Positions 1 through 12,650 of a DNA stretch of 64,000 nucleotides are shown piece after piece. This stretch comes from Mycobacterium sp. ITM-2016-00317 (GTDB lineage: Bacteria; Actinomycetota; Actinomycetes; Mycobacteriales; Mycobacteriaceae). The position numbers were made by a program, and so were the translations under genes. The notes under the pieces were generated by a model that did not search any database, had not been told where the DNA came from, and saw only the letters and a list, made by a program, of their open reading frames with translations. Position 1 is the first letter of the stretch, and each line of letters opens with the position of its first letter. The stretch spans positions 2,728,001 through 2,792,000 of the forward strand of contig NZ_CP134399.1 in assembly GCF_002968295.1 (NCBI RefSeq), given 5' to 3'.

Positions 1-896
1 GGGCCGGGCTGCCGGTGGCCGACCTCGAGTTCATCCAGTTCCACCCGACGATGCTGTACACCGGCCGAGGCGGCGGCCGCCGCCCGCTGATCACCGAAGC
101 CCTTCGCGGCGAGGGAGCGAAAATTGTTGATGCGCAAGGAGTTTCCGTGACATCCCGGGTGCACCCGATGGGGGACCTGGCACCTCGCGACGTGGTGGCC
201 GCGGCGATCGACGCGCGGTTGTCCGAGACCGGGGACGACTGTGTCTACCTCGACGCACGTGCGGTGCCCGACTTCGCCGCCCGGTTCCCGACCGTCAACG
301 CGGCCTGTCTGCGGGCGGGCGTCGATCCCACCCGTGCGCCGATTCCGGTGGTTCCCGGCGCCCACTACAGCTGCGGCGGTGTGGTGACCGACGTCCACGG
401 GCGCACCGGGGTCGCCGGGCTCTTCGCCGCCGGTGAGGTCGCCCGGACCGGGATGCACGGCGCCAACCGCCTGGCCTCCAACAGTCTGCTCGAGGGCCTG
501 GTGGTCGGCGGCCGCGCGGGCGAGGCGGCCGCGAGCCATGCTGCAGCGGCCGGGCCGGGCCGGATCGTCGATCCGCCGCCCGCGGTGCGGCCTGCGTTGC
601 GGCGCAACGAGGTCGCCCGGCTGATGACGCGGCACGCCTCCGTCGTCCGCGACAGTGACGGACTGCGTGAGCTGGCCGGGGCGGTCGGCGCCGCGCGTCC
701 GCGCGCGCTGCGGTCGCGGTCGGACTTCGAGGAGGCGGCGCTGACCGCGGTCGCCGGTGCGGTCGCGGCCTCGGCACTGGCGCGCACCGAGACCCGTGGC
801 TGTCACCATCGCCGCGATTTCCCCGGGCCCGACCCGGCGCAGGCGATCAGCGCGGTTCGCGATGCGGCTCCCGCGGCTGTGGCGGTGGTCTGCTGA
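1..896 (+). CDS. nadB: L-aspartate oxidase, C-terminal part (5' end outside window)
   Basis: This cytoplasmic FAD enzyme oxidises L-aspartate to iminoaspartate, the first step of de novo NAD synthesis. The frame is open from base 3, so the start and the N-terminal FAD-binding fold lie upstream. Visible family motifs include the substrate-loop string EFIQFHPT, PRDVVAAAI, PGAHYSCGGV and the C-terminal FAD site GLFAAGEVARTGMHGANRLASNS (split here only by reading; all are typical of the succinate dehydrogenase/NadB flavoprotein family). The neighbouring nadC supports NadB over SdhA. The stop shares one base with the nadC ATG, so the two genes are probably translationally coupled. Confidence 0.93.
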   Translation, partial: AGLPVADLEFIQFHPTMLYTGRGGGRRPLITEALRGEGAKIVDAQGVSVTSRVHPMGDLAPRDVVAAAIDARLSETGDDCVYLDARAVPDFAARFPTVNAACLRAGVDPTRAPIPVVPGAHYSCGGVVTDVHGRTGVAGLFAAGEVARTGMHGANRLASNSLLEGLVVGGRAGEAAASHAAAAGPGRIVDPPPAVRPALRRNEVARLMTRHASVVRDSDGLRELAGAVGAARPRALRSRSDFEEAALTAVAGAVAASALARTETRGCHHRRDFPGPDPAQAISAVRDAAPAAVAVVC

Positions 897-1753
897 TGAC
901 ACTCACCAACGCCGAACTGGCCGATGCCCGTGCCGTCATCGCCCGCGCTCTCGACGAGGATCTGCGCTACGGGCCCGATGTGACCACGCACGCCACCGTT
1001 GCCGCCGGGGCGCGCACCACCGCCTCGATGGTCTCGCGGGAACCGGGGGTGGTGGCCGGTCTGGACCTGGCGCTGCTGGTGCTCGACGAGGTACTCGGCG
1101 CCGACGGATACCGCGTCGAGCACCGGGTGTCCGACGGCACGCGGTTGGCCGCCGGCGGCGTCGCGCTGACCGTCGAGGCGCCCACGCCGGGTCTGCTGAC
1201 CGCCGAACGCACCATGCTGAACCTGGTGTCACATCTGTCGGGCATCGCGACCGCGACGGCGGCCTGGGTCGACGCGGTGTCGGGTACCTCCGCGCAGATC
1301 AGGGACACCCGCAAGACCCTGCCCGGGCTGCGCACCCTGCAGAAGTACGCCGTGCGCGTCGGTGGCGGCACCAACCACCGGCTCGGCCTCGGCGACGCCG
1401 CGCTGATCAAGGACAACCACGTCGCCGCCGCCGGTTCGGTGGTCGCCGCACTGCGCCAGGTTCGTGCGGCCGCACCGGATCTGCCGTGCGAGGTCGAGGT
1501 GGACTCGCTGGAGCAACTCGACGAGGTGCTCGCCGAGGACGTGGAATTGGTGCTGCTGGACAACTTCCCGGTGTGGCAGACCCAGATCGCGGTGCAGCGC
1601 CGCGACGCGCGGTCGCCGAAGACGAAACTGGAGTCCTCGGGCGGTCTCGCGCTGGAGAACGCCGCCGACTACGCGGGCACCGGGGTGGACTATCTCGCGG
1701 TGGGGGCGCTGACCCACTCGGTGCGTGTGCTCGACCTGGGGTTGGATCTGTAG
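896..1753 (+). CDS. nadC: Nicotinate-nucleotide pyrophosphorylase (quinolinate phosphoribosyltransferase, carboxylating)
   Basis: The enzyme converts quinolinate and PRPP to nicotinate mononucleotide, CO2 and pyrophosphate. At 285 aa it has the usual family length. Signature strings are RDTRKTLPGLR, QKYAVRVGGG and HRLGLGDAALIKDNH, which hold the basic quinolinate-binding residues, followed by the C-terminal barrel strings EVEVDS, LLDNF and ESSGGL. The ATG at 896 overlaps the nadB stop by one base. nadA presumably lies upstream of the window, as in the usual mycobacterial nadA-nadB-nadC order. Confidence 0.95.
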   Translation: MTLTNAELADARAVIARALDEDLRYGPDVTTHATVAAGARTTASMVSREPGVVAGLDLALLVLDEVLGADGYRVEHRVSDGTRLAAGGVALTVEAPTPGLLTAERTMLNLVSHLSGIATATAAWVDAVSGTSAQIRDTRKTLPGLRTLQKYAVRVGGGTNHRLGLGDAALIKDNHVAAAGSVVAALRQVRAAAPDLPCEVEVDSLEQLDEVLAEDVELVLLDNFPVWQTQIAVQRRDARSPKTKLESSGGLALENAADYAGTGVDYLAVGALTHSVRVLDLGLDL

Positions 1754-1756
1754 ACC

Positions 1757-2194
1757 ATGAAGTGGTCGCTGGCGGTCGCGGTGCTGGCCCTCGGGGTGGC
1801 GGGGTTCGCGCTGTTTCACACGTACGACACCGGGCCGGACTACACCGACGCACAGCGCGGTGACGCGACGGCGCGGATCTGCTCGGCGTTCGACACGGTG
1901 CGGACCGGGGTCGCGACCAACACCAACGTCGAGGCACCCGCGGACATCGCCGGAGCACTGGCGGCGGCGGCCAACGCGCGGGTGGCGCTGTTCGACGGTG
2001 GGCAGTACCTGCTGGCGCGGCTCGATCCGGCCACGCCCGCGGAGCTGGCCGGCGAGGTCCGCCGGTTCGCCGACCATCTGATGGACATCGGCGCCGCGGC
2101 CACCGCGGGCGTACCGAACGACGACCCGGTGCAGGCCCGCCTGCTCCAGGACGCCGAGGCCGCCGCCACCGCGATCAGCGGGCGCTGCCGCTAG
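1757..2194 (+). CDS. Hypothetical membrane-anchored or exported protein, 145 aa
   Basis: I do not recognise the family. An N-terminal hydrophobic segment (residues 4-19, beginning MKWSLAVAVLALGVAGF) has few charged residues around it and could be an uncleaved anchor or a signal peptide. The remainder is Ala-rich and helical with two cysteines (about residues 42 and 144) that could form a disulfide outside the membrane. It starts 3 nt after the nadC stop, so it is probably the last gene of the nad transcript. It converges with the LysE gene, with only 3 nt between the stops. Confidence 0.72.
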   Translation: MKWSLAVAVLALGVAGFALFHTYDTGPDYTDAQRGDATARICSAFDTVRTGVATNTNVEAPADIAGALAAAANARVALFDGGQYLLARLDPATPAELAGEVRRFADHLMDIGAAATAGVPNDDPVQARLLQDAEAAATAISGRCR

Positions 2195-2197
2195 TCG

Positions 2198-2836
2198 TCA
2201 GGCCGCCGCCGGACCGCGCCGCAGCAGCGACAGCACCACTGCCGCCGCGGCGAACAGCCCGGAGAACACCCGGTTGAGCAGGGTCTGCTGGCGCGGGGTG
2301 CGCAACCAGGTCAGCAGGCGCACCGCCAGCCCGGTGTAGAGCCCCATCACGACCATGTCGACGGCGACCATCGTCACCCCGATCGCGAGGTACTGCGGCA
2401 ACAGCGGCGCGGTCGGCACCACGAACTGCGGCATCACCGCGAGGAAGAACAGCAGCCCCTTGGGGTTGGTGGCGTTGACCAGGAACCCCCGCGCCATCAG
2501 CGACCTGCGGCCGCCTGCGGTGGCCCGGTCGATCTGGGCGTTCAGGTCGACGGCCGCGCTGCGCCACTGCCGGACCGCCAGATAGGCCAGGTAGGCCACG
2601 CCGACCCACTTGATCACGGTGAACGCGAGGATCGAGTTGGCGACCGCGGCGCCGAGGCCGATCGCCACGAGTGTCAGCTGCAACATCAGCCCGGCTTCCA
2701 GGCCGAAGATGCTCCAGTAGCCCCGCCGGACACCGTGCGTCAAGCCCGTGGCCATCGACTGGATCGCACCCGCTCCCGGCGACACCGCGATCACGATCGC
2801 CGCTCCGAGGAACGCCAGCCACATCTGCCAGGTCAT
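2198..2836 (-). CDS. LysE/RhtB-family amino-acid exporter
   Basis: A 212-aa inner-membrane protein with about six hydrophobic segments. The N-terminal half has the family features: a Pro-Gly turn in the first helix (SPGAGAIQSMATGL), then GVRRGYWSIFGLEAG and, after a hydrophilic loop, NPKGLLFFLAVMPQF, a classic LysE/RhtB string. Such proteins export amino acids or related metabolites; the substrate cannot be read from sequence. It reads opposite to the nad and his operons and has no regulator beside it. Confidence 0.9.
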   Translation of the reverse strand: MTWQMWLAFLGAAIVIAVSPGAGAIQSMATGLTHGVRRGYWSIFGLEAGLMLQLTLVAIGLGAAVANSILAFTVIKWVGVAYLAYLAVRQWRSAAVDLNAQIDRATAGGRRSLMARGFLVNATNPKGLLFFLAVMPQFVVPTAPLLPQYLAIGVTMVAVDMVVMGLYTGLAVRLLTWLRTPRQQTLLNRVFSGLFAAAAVVLSLLRRGPAAA

Positions 2837-2858
2837 GCCACGATTCTGGCAGGCGGCG

Positions 2859-3242
2859 TCAAACGATATCCGCGACGAACACCGCGATGTTCTTCGCCTG
2901 ACGGCGTGCCATACCCGGCAGCGCGGCGACTCCGTCGCCGTTGGGCACGATCCGCGGATTCACGATGTGCACTTCGTCACGGAACAGCCGGACGTCGCCC
3001 TCACCCGCAGCGAGGATGTTCTTGGCCCAGTCGGTCTTGCCGTGGCCCAGCACGATGGCCAGTTCGTCGCCCTTGCGGTACGCGGTCACCACGGTCTCGT
3101 AGTTGCGTCCAGACGTCCGACCTCGGTGTTTGATGACCGACAGCCCGGGCAGCTTGCCTGCGAGCGGCTTGATCACCGGGTTCATGTACTTGATCTGGAT
3201 CCGGTCCAGCCACTCCGGGAACATCCGCGGCAAGTCGGACAT
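2859..3242 (-). CDS. Deazaflavin (F420)-dependent nitroreductase/quinone reductase family protein
   Basis: A 127-aa protein of the split beta-barrel Ddn/DUF385 family, which uses reduced coenzyme F420 to reduce quinones or nitro compounds. Family strings are HRGRTSGRNYET and the pair GHGKTDWAKNILA and DVRLF. I use the ATG at 3242 because GGAGGC lies 3-8 nt before it; an in-frame start at 3278 would run into the divergent his promoter. By position it corresponds to Rv1598c of M. tuberculosis (recalled). The true substrate is unknown. Confidence 0.82.
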   Translation of the reverse strand: MSDLPRMFPEWLDRIQIKYMNPVIKPLAGKLPGLSVIKHRGRTSGRNYETVVTAYRKGDELAIVLGHGKTDWAKNILAAGEGDVRLFRDEVHIVNPRIVPNGDGVAALPGMARRQAKNIAVFVADIV

Positions 3243-3268
3243 GACGCCTCCAAATGGATTTGGCCTGC

Positions 3269-3286
3269 TCTGGGACAATGGTCAGC
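3269..3286 (+). promoter_or_regulatory. Probable leaderless promoter of the histidine operon
   Basis: The string TCTGGGACAAT (3269-3279) ends in a GACAAT -10-like hexamer placed 7 nt before GTG 3287. That spacing puts the transcription start at or next to the start codon, the common leaderless arrangement in mycobacteria. No Shine-Dalgarno precedes the GTG. The same 11 bases occur in the same position before trpE. This is inferred from sequence only. Confidence 0.5.
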
Positions 3287-6435
<3,149 letters not shown>

Positions 6436-6439
<4 letters not shown>

Positions 6440-7056
6440 CAGCGAAACTCGTCGTCCTGGACTACGGATCGGGCAACCTGCGGTCTGCGCAGCGGGCCCT
6501 GGAACGGGTGGGGGCCCAAGTCGAGGTCACCGCCGACCCGGACGCGGCGGTCAACGCCGACGGCCTCGTGGTGCCCGGTGTCGGCGCCTTCCAAGCGTGC
6601 ATGGAGGGGCTGACCGGCATCGGGGGAGAGAAGATCATCGCCGACCGCGTGGCAGCCGGCCGGCCGGTACTCGGTGTGTGCGTGGGCATGCAGATCCTGT
6701 TCACCCGCGGGGTGGAGTTCGGTGTGGAGTCCGCGGGGTGCGGGCAGTGGCCCGGCTCGGTGATCCGGCTGGACGCGCCGGTGATCCCGCACATGGGCTG
6801 GAACGTCGTCGACGCCCCCGCTGACAGCGTGCTGTTCAAGGGCATGGACGCCGACACCCGGTTCTACTTCGTGCACTCCTACGCCGCCCAGCAGTGGGAG
6901 GGCGCCGACACCGCGCGCCTCACCTGGGCCACCCACCACGTGCCGTTTCTGGCCGCGGTCGAGGACGGCCCGCTCTCGGCCACCCAGTTCCACCCGGAGA
7001 AGAGCGGTGACGCGGGCGCCGAATTACTGTCCAACTGGGTCGGGGCGCTAAGTTGA
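6436..7056 (+). CDS. hisH: Imidazole glycerol phosphate synthase, glutamine amidotransferase subunit
   Basis: A class I glutaminase that supplies ammonia to HisF. It has 206 aa. The nucleophile elbow is [10 protein letters not shown], and the His-Glu pair of the triad is in TQFHPEKSG near the C-terminus. The N-terminal strand [12 protein letters not shown] is typical. GTG 6436 overlaps the hisB stop by 4 nt. HisH works as a heterodimer with HisF, encoded two genes downstream. Confidence 0.95.
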
Positions 7057-7817
7057 CCAGCGTGAATTCCGCGAACGCCGCCTCCCAACTGGTCCTGTTG
7101 CCCGCCGTCGACGTGGTCGAGGGCCGCGCCGTCCGCTTGGTGCAGGGGCAGGCCGGCAGTGAGACCGAGTACGGTTCGGCGCTCGACGCGGCACTGACGT
7201 GGCAGCGCGACGGCGCGGAGTGGATCCACCTGGTCGACCTCGACGCGGCGTTCGGCCGCGGCTCGAACCGCGAACTGCTCGCCGACGTCGTCGGCCAACT
7301 CGACGTCGCCGTCGAACTGTCCGGCGGGATCCGCGACGACGACTCGCTGGCCGCCGCGCTGGCCACCGGCTGCGCGCGGGTGAACCTGGGCACCGCGGCA
7401 CTGGAGAACCCGCAATGGTGCGCCAAGGTCGTGGCCGAGCACGGCGAGAAGGTCGCGGTCGGACTGGACGTCAAGATCGAGGACGGCCGGCACCGGTTGC
7501 GCGGCCGCGGCTGGGAAACCGACGGCGGCGATCTGTGGACCGTGCTGGAACGCCTTGACGGCGAGGGCTGTTCACGCTTCGTCGTCACCGACGTGACCAA
7601 GGACGGCACGCTCAACGGGCCGAACCTGGACCTGCTGGCCCAGGTCTGCGAACGCACCGACGCGCCGGTGATCGCGTCCGGTGGCGTGTCCAGCCTCGAC
7701 GACCTGCGGGCGATCGCGACGCTGACCGACCGTGGCGTCGAGGGCGCCATCGTCGGAAAGGCGCTCTACGCGGGCCGTTTCACGTTGCCGCAAGCTCTCG
7801 ACGCGGTCCGCACGTGA
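7053..7817 (+). CDS. priA: Phosphoribosyl isomerase A (bifunctional HisA/TrpF, PriA)
   Basis: A (beta/alpha)8-barrel isomerase. In actinobacteria lacking trpF this enzyme acts on both ProFAR (histidine) and PRA (tryptophan); the trp operon in this window indeed has no trpF. Strings seen are [10 protein letters not shown] with the first catalytic Asp, GSxTEYGS-type [23 protein letters not shown] and VTDVTKDGT with the second Asp. The TTG at 7053 overlaps the hisH stop by 4 nt like the other junctions; GTG 7062 is an alternative start. Dual activity is inferred from the family. Confidence 0.93.
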   Translation: MTSVNSANAASQLVLLPAVDVVEGRAVRLVQGQAGSETEYGSALDAALTWQRDGAEWIHLVDLDAAFGRGSNRELLADVVGQLDVAVELSGGIRDDDSLAAALATGCARVNLGTAALENPQWCAKVVAEHGEKVAVGLDVKIEDGRHRLRGRGWETDGGDLWTVLERLDGEGCSRFVVTDVTKDGTLNGPNLDLLAQVCERTDAPVIASGGVSSLDDLRAIATLTDRGVEGAIVGKALYAGRFTLPQALDAVRT

Positions 7818-8632
7818 GGCCGGAGCCGAAGCAGCTCGCCGAACTGCTGGAGACCGCGGCGGGTGTGCTGGACGCCGCCTCGGCCCAGTTCGTGGCCGGC
7901 CACCGGGCCGACTCGGCGGTGGCCAAGAAGGGCAACGACTTCGCCACCGAGGTCGACCTGGCCATCGAGCGGAGGGTGGTCGCCGAGCTGACCCGTCTCA
8001 CCGGCATCGGTGTGCACGGCGAGGAGTTCGGCGGTGAACCCCTGGACGCCGAGTCGGTCTGGGTGCTCGACCCGATCGACGGCACCTTCAACTACGCGGC
8101 CGGTTCGCCGATGGCGGCGATCCTGCTGGGCCTGCTGTGGGACGGCGAGCCGGTGCTCGGTCTGACGTGGCTGCCGTTCATGGATCAGCGCTACACCTCG
8201 ATGGTCGGCGCGCCCGTGCTGTGCAACGGTGCGCGACTCGACCCGCTGGAACGGGTCACGCTGGCCGAATCGATGGTCGGGACAGGCACGTTCAACATCG
8301 ACTCCCGGGGACGCTACCCCGGCCGGTACCGGATCAAGGTGCTGGAGAATCTGAGCCGGGACTGCTCGCGGATGCGGATGCACGGCGCCACCGGCGTCGA
8401 CTTCGCCTATGTCGCCGCCGGAATCCTCGGCGGGGCAATCAGTTTCGGTCACCATGTGTGGGACCATGCCGCCGGTGTGGCGCTGGTCCGCGCCGCGGGC
8501 GGCGTCGTGACCGATCTGACCGGGCAGGACTGGACGCCGTCCTCGCCGTCGGCGCTGGCCGCCGCGCCGGGTGTGCACGAGGAGATCCTGGAGCTCATCC
8601 GGGCCGCCGGCGACCCGCAGGACTACCTGTGA
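7814..8632 (+). CDS. impA: Inositol monophosphatase family protein (ImpA-type)
   Basis: A 272-aa magnesium-dependent sugar-phosphatase fold. The IMPase signature DPIDGTFNY (metal-binding Asp residues) and the second motif [15 protein letters not shown] are both present, as is GEEFGGEP with a metal-binding Glu. Its place between priA and hisF, with 4-nt overlaps on both sides, would suit a histidinol-phosphate phosphatase, since hisB here lacks that domain. M. tuberculosis, however, is thought to use another IMPase-like gene (hisN), so either inositol-phosphate or histidinol-phosphate remains possible. Confidence 0.88.
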   Translation: MRPEPKQLAELLETAAGVLDAASAQFVAGHRADSAVAKKGNDFATEVDLAIERRVVAELTRLTGIGVHGEEFGGEPLDAESVWVLDPIDGTFNYAAGSPMAAILLGLLWDGEPVLGLTWLPFMDQRYTSMVGAPVLCNGARLDPLERVTLAESMVGTGTFNIDSRGRYPGRYRIKVLENLSRDCSRMRMHGATGVDFAYVAAGILGGAISFGHHVWDHAAGVALVRAAGGVVTDLTGQDWTPSSPSALAAAPGVHEEILELIRAAGDPQDYL

Positions 8633-9414
8633 AGGCGGCCGGCGACGTCGCCACCCGGGTGATCCCGTGCCTGGACGTCGACGACGGCCGGGTGGTCAAG
8701 GGTGTCAACTTCGCGAACCTGCGCGACGCCGGCGACCCGGTCGAACTCGCCGCGGCCTACGACGCCGAAGGCGCCGACGAACTGACGTTCCTCGACGTCA
8801 CCGCGTCGTCCTCGGGGCGCTCGACCATGCTGGATGTGGTGCGCCGCACCGCCGAACAGGTGTTCATCCCGCTGACCGTCGGCGGCGGAGTGCGCTCGGT
8901 CGCCGACGTCGACGTGCTGCTGCGCGCCGGTGCGGACAAGGTGTCGGTGAACACGGCCGCGATCGCGCGTCCGGAACTGCTCTCCGAGCTGTCGCGCCAG
9001 TTCGGCTCCCAGTGCATCGTGCTGTCGGTCGATGCCCGCACGGTGCCGGAGGGAGCGCAGCCGACTCCTTCGGGCTGGGAGGTCACCACGCACGGTGGCC
9101 GGCGCGGCACCGGGATCGACGCGGTCGAGTGGGCCGCCCGCGGTGCGGAACTCGGGGTGGGGGAGATCCTGCTCAATTCGATGGACGCCGACGGCACCAA
9201 GGCCGGCTTCGACCTGGCGATGCTGCGGGCGGTGCGCGGCGCGGTGACGGTGCCGGTGATCGCCAGCGGCGGTGCAGGTGCGGCCGAGCACTTCGCGCCT
9301 GCCGTCCTCGCCGGCGCCGACGCGGTGCTGGCCGCCAGCGTGTTCCATTTCCGGGACCTCACCATCGGTCAGGTGAAGGCGGCGATGGCCGCCGAAGGGA
9401 TCATCGTGCGATGA
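8629..9414 (+). CDS. hisF: Imidazole glycerol phosphate synthase, cyclase subunit
   Basis: The barrel subunit that uses HisH-derived ammonia to form imidazole glycerol phosphate and AICAR. It has 261 aa from GTG 8629, which overlaps impA by 4 nt. The catalytic Asp residues are in [19 protein letters not shown] and [10 protein letters not shown], and phosphate-binding strings VGGGVRS and ASGGAG are present. The neighbouring priA encodes a paralogous barrel but lacks the GVNF string. Confidence 0.96.
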   Translation: MKAAGDVATRVIPCLDVDDGRVVKGVNFANLRDAGDPVELAAAYDAEGADELTFLDVTASSSGRSTMLDVVRRTAEQVFIPLTVGGGVRSVADVDVLLRAGADKVSVNTAAIARPELLSELSRQFGSQCIVLSVDARTVPEGAQPTPSGWEVTTHGGRRGTGIDAVEWAARGAELGVGEILLNSMDADGTKAGFDLAMLRAVRGAVTVPVIASGGAGAAEHFAPAVLAGADAVLAASVFHFRDLTIGQVKAAMAAEGIIVR

Positions 9415-9761
9415 GCGCTCTCGACCCGGCGATCGCGGCACGGCTCAAGCGCAACGCCGACGGGCTGTTCACCGCGGTGGTGCAGGAGCGCGGCACCGGT
9501 CAGGTGCTGATGGTGGCCTGGATGGACGACGACGCGCTGGCCCGCACGCTGGAAACCCGTGAAGCGACCTATTTCTCACGCTCGCGCGGCCAGCAGTGGG
9601 TCAAGGGCCTGACGTCAGGACACACCCAGCATGTGCACTCGGTGCGGCTGGACTGCGACGGCGACACCGTGCTGCTGGAGGTCGATCAGGTCGGCGGTGC
9701 GTGCCACACCGGTGACCACACCTGCTTCGACGCGGACCTGCTGCTCGCACCCGATTCCTAG
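9411..9761 (+). CDS. hisI: Phosphoribosyl-AMP cyclohydrolase
   Basis: Opens the adenine ring of phosphoribosyl-AMP (third step of histidine synthesis). It has 116 aa, so it is the single-domain form without the HisE pyrophosphohydrolase. Motifs are [22 protein letters not shown], the zinc and magnesium site DCDGDTVLL, and [14 protein letters not shown] 9411 overlaps the hisF stop by 4 nt. It is the last gene of the operon here; hisE and hisG are not in the window. Confidence 0.95.
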   Translation: MSALDPAIAARLKRNADGLFTAVVQERGTGQVLMVAWMDDDALARTLETREATYFSRSRGQQWVKGLTSGHTQHVHSVRLDCDGDTVLLEVDQVGGACHTGDHTCFDADLLLAPDS

Positions 9762-9788
9762 CCGCCCGGCGCCGTCGAGTCGGAACTT

Positions 9789-9837
9789 GTTGCCGAGGAT
9801 CGACCCGGAAACCGGACACAAGCTCAGAGTCGGCAAC
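9789..9837. terminator. Inverted repeat between convergent hisI and ABC ATPase genes
   Basis: Arms GTTGCCGA (9789-9796) and TCGGCAAC (9830-9837) enclose a smaller CCGG-AAA-CCGG hairpin. The structure fills the short space between two convergent genes, as expected of a bidirectional terminator. There is no U-run, which is normal for mycobacterial terminators. The folding is inferred by eye. Confidence 0.4.
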
Positions 9838-10631
9838 TAGACGATGCGGTTGGCTTTGGCCCGCGCCGTCCAGCGTCCGGCGTCGTAGCCGACGACCACC
9901 GGATGGGCGAACGCCGCCGACACGGTGTCGGTGGTGATGGTCTCGCGGGCGGGCCCGCAGGCGACCGTGCGGCCCTCCGAGATCAGCAGCGCATGCGTGG
10001 TCGTGGTCGGGAGTTCCTCGAGGTGGTGGGTGACCAGGATCGACGCCACCTGCGGGTGAGTCTGGTCCAGCGCGTCGACGGTCTCCAGAAGCTGTTCGCG
10101 CGCCGCCACATCCAGCCCGGTGGACGGTTCGTCGAGCAGCAGCAACCGCGGTTCGGCGATCAGCGCGCGGGCGATCAGCGTGCGCCCGCGCTCACCCTGC
10201 GACAGCGTCGGCCACACGTCGTCGGCCTTGTGGGACAACCCGACCGCCGAGATCATCTCGTCGGCACGGGCGCTCTCCTGAGCGGACGGCGCCCACCGCA
10301 TCGGTGTGTCGATGGTCGCGGTGATGCCGGTCAGCACCACCTCGCGGACGGTCAGCGAATACTGCAGCTGATGGCGCGGATTGACGTGTCCGATGTGGTG
10401 CCGCAGCCGGGCCAGGTCCACCCGGCCCATCTGGTCGCCGAGGATCCGCACGGTGCCCGAGGTCGGGAACAGCGTCGCCGCGCAGAAGCCCAGCAGGGTG
10501 CTCTTGCCTGCGCCGTTGGGGCCCAGCAGCGCCCAGTGCTCGCCCTCCTCGACCGTCAGCGAGATTCCGTCGATGATCTGTTTGCCGTTGCGACGGAACG
10601 TCACATCGGCCAGTTCGAGCACCGGTGTCAT
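9837..10631 (-). CDS. ABC transporter ATP-binding protein, stand-alone
   Basis: A 264-aa ATPase with Walker A GPNGAGKST (about residue 36), a Q-loop region around VNPRHQLQYS, a slightly unusual signature LSQGERGR, Walker B LLLLDEPSTGLD and the H-loop VTHHLEEL. No permease or binding protein lies nearby, so its partner and substrate are unknown. The divergent signature (LSQGE rather than LSGGQ) resembles the ModF/PhnC-like soluble-ATPase group. Its start overlaps the upstream bcpB-type gene by 4 nt, so the two are co-transcribed. Confidence 0.9.
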   Translation of the reverse strand: MTPVLELADVTFRRNGKQIIDGISLTVEEGEHWALLGPNGAGKSTLLGFCAATLFPTSGTVRILGDQMGRVDLARLRHHIGHVNPRHQLQYSLTVREVVLTGITATIDTPMRWAPSAQESARADEMISAVGLSHKADDVWPTLSQGERGRTLIARALIAEPRLLLLDEPSTGLDVAAREQLLETVDALDQTHPQVASILVTHHLEELPTTTTHALLISEGRTVACGPARETITTDTVSAAFAHPVVVGYDAGRWTARAKANRIV

Positions 10632-11095
10632 GCGCGCCGGCGCAGGGTCTCCAGCGCTTTGTCGGCATGGGTGTCCATGCTGAACTCGCTGGCGATCACG
10701 TCGAGCACGGTGTGATCGGTGTCGATGACGAACGTGGTGCGTTTGACCGGCATGAGCTTGCCGAGCAGTCCGCGTTTGACGCCGAACTGGGTCGCGACCA
10801 CGCCCTCGGTGTCCGACAGCAGCGGGTAGTCGAACTTCTGCTGCTCGGCGAACGCGGCCTGCTTGTCGACCGGGTCGGCGCTGATGCCCACCCGGTTGGC
10901 GCCGACCGCGGCGAACTCGGCTGCCAGATCCCGGAAATGGCAGGCCTCCTTGGTGCAGCCCGGGGTCATCGCGGCCGGGTAGAAGAACAGCACCACCGGA
11001 CCGTCGGCGAGCAGCCCGGTCAGCGTCCTGGCGGCGCCGGTCTGGTCCTTCAGCTCGAAGTCGGCTACCCGATCACCCGGTTTGAGGGGATTCAT
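10628..11095 (-). CDS. bcpB: Peroxiredoxin (BCP/AhpC-TSA family)
   Basis: A thiol peroxidase of 155 aa that reduces hydrogen and organic peroxides. The peroxidatic Cys47 lies in the string [19 protein letters not shown], where Cys52 five residues later is the usual resolving cysteine of the BCP type. It corresponds by context to Rv1608c (recalled). It is divergent from trpE with 32 nt between the starts, so its promoter must overlap the trp promoter region. Confidence 0.92.
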   Translation of the reverse strand: MNPLKPGDRVADFELKDQTGAARTLTGLLADGPVVLFFYPAAMTPGCTKEACHFRDLAAEFAAVGANRVGISADPVDKQAAFAEQQKFDYPLLSDTEGVVATQFGVKRGLLGKLMPVKRTTFVIDTDHTVLDVIASEFSMDTHADKALETLRRRA

Positions 11096-11110
11096 GTTCT
11101 CAACCGTACT

Positions 11111-11127
11111 TCTGGGACAATCACCCC
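11111..11127 (+). promoter_or_regulatory. Probable leaderless promoter of the trp operon
   Basis: TCTGGGACAAT (11111-11121) is followed by 6 nt and GTG 11128. No Shine-Dalgarno is present. The sequence is identical over 11 bases to the element before hisD, with almost the same distance to the GTG. No leader peptide rich in Trp is seen, so classical attenuation is unlikely. Confidence 0.5.
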
Positions 11128-12650
11128 GTGCAGACGACCGCCACCCTCAGCGCGACCACGACGCGCGAGGACTTCCGGGCGCTGGCCGCCGAGCATCGCG
11201 TGGTCCCGGTGACCCGCAAAGTGCTCGCCGACAGCGAGACGCCGCTGTCGGCCTATCGCAAGCTCGCCGCGAATCGGCCCGGCACCTTCCTCCTCGAGTC
11301 GGCCGAGAACGGGCGGTCGTGGTCACGCTGGTCGTTCATCGGCGCGGGCGCGCCGTCGGCGCTGACCGTCCGCGACGGCGAGGCCGTCTGGCTGGGCGTC
11401 ATCCCGCAGGACGCACCGTCGGGCGGCGACCCGCTGCAGGCGCTGCGCACGACGCTGACGTTGCTGGAGACCGCCCCGCTGCCCGGCCTGCCGCCGCTGA
11501 GCTCGGGGCTGGTCGGCTTCTTCGCCTACGACATGGTGCGCCGCCTGGAGCGGCTGCCCGAACGGACGGTCGACGATCTCGGCCTGCCCGACATGATGCT
11601 GCTGCTGGCCACCGACATCGCCGCCGTCGACCACCACGAGGGCACGATCACGCTGGTCGCCAACGCGGTGAACTGGAACGGCACCGACGAGCGCGTCGAC
11701 TGGGCCTACGACGACGCGGTGGCCCGGCTCGACGTGATGACCGCCGCGCTGGCCGAACCGCTGTCCTCCACGGTGGCCACGTTCGGCCTGCGCCGCAGCA
11801 CCGGTCGCAGCGCACCGTCGAGGAGTACACCGCGATCGTCGACAAGCTCGTCGGCGACATCGAGGCCGGCGAGGCGTTCCAGGTGGTGCCGTCGCAACGG
11901 TTCGAGATGGACACCAGCGCAGACCCCCTCGACGTGTACCGGATGCTGCGGGTGACCAACCCGAGCCCCTACATGTATCTGCTCAACGTTCCCGACCAGG
12001 CTGGGGGACTTGACTTCTCGATCGTCGGCTCCAGCCCTGAAGCGCTGGTCACCGTCAAGGACGGGCGGGCCACCACGCACCCGATCGCCGGTACCCGGTG
12101 GCGCGGCGACACCGAGGAGGAGGACGTCCTTTTGGAGAAGGAGTTGCTCTCCGACGAGAAGGAACGCTCCGAGCACCTGATGCTCGTCGACCTGGGCCGA
12201 AACGACCTGGGGCGGGTGTGCCGGCCGGGCACCGTCAAGGTCGAGGACTACAGCCACATCGAGCGCTACAGCCACGTGATGCACCTGGTGTCGACGGTGA
12301 CGGGCCTGCTCGCCGACGACAAGACCGCACTGGACGCCGTGACGGCGTGCTTCCCGGCGGGCACGCTGTCGGGGGCGCCCAAGGTGCGGGCGATGGAGCT
12401 GATCGAAGAGGTCGAGAAGACCCGCCGCGGCCTCTACGGCGGTGTCCTGGGCTATCTGGACTTCGCGGGCAACGCCGACTTCGCGATCGCGATCCGCACC
12501 GCGCTGATGCGCGGCGGCACCGCCTACGTGCAGGCCGGCGGTGGCGTCGTTGCCGACTCCAACGGGCCCTACGAGTACAACGAGGCGTCCAACAAGGCCC
12601 GCGCGGTACTGGCGGCGATCGCGGCCGCCGAGACGCTGAGCGAGCCGTGA
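11128..12650 (+). pseudogene. trpE: Anthranilate synthase component I, frameshifted
   Basis: TrpE makes anthranilate from chorismate and ammonia, with a glutaminase encoded elsewhere. The N-terminal part (11128 to about 11783) reads in one frame with [16 protein letters not shown] and the part from 11784 to 12650 reads in another, resuming as [15 protein letters not shown] and containing the catalytic strings [42 protein letters not shown] and GGGVV. Compared with my recollection of the M. tuberculosis protein (ATFSRPxPxHR), about 4 nt are missing after ATT/F, a net -1 shift. Both halves are otherwise intact, so this is either a very recent lesion or a sequence error. As written, tryptophan synthesis would be broken. 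Confidence 0.88.
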
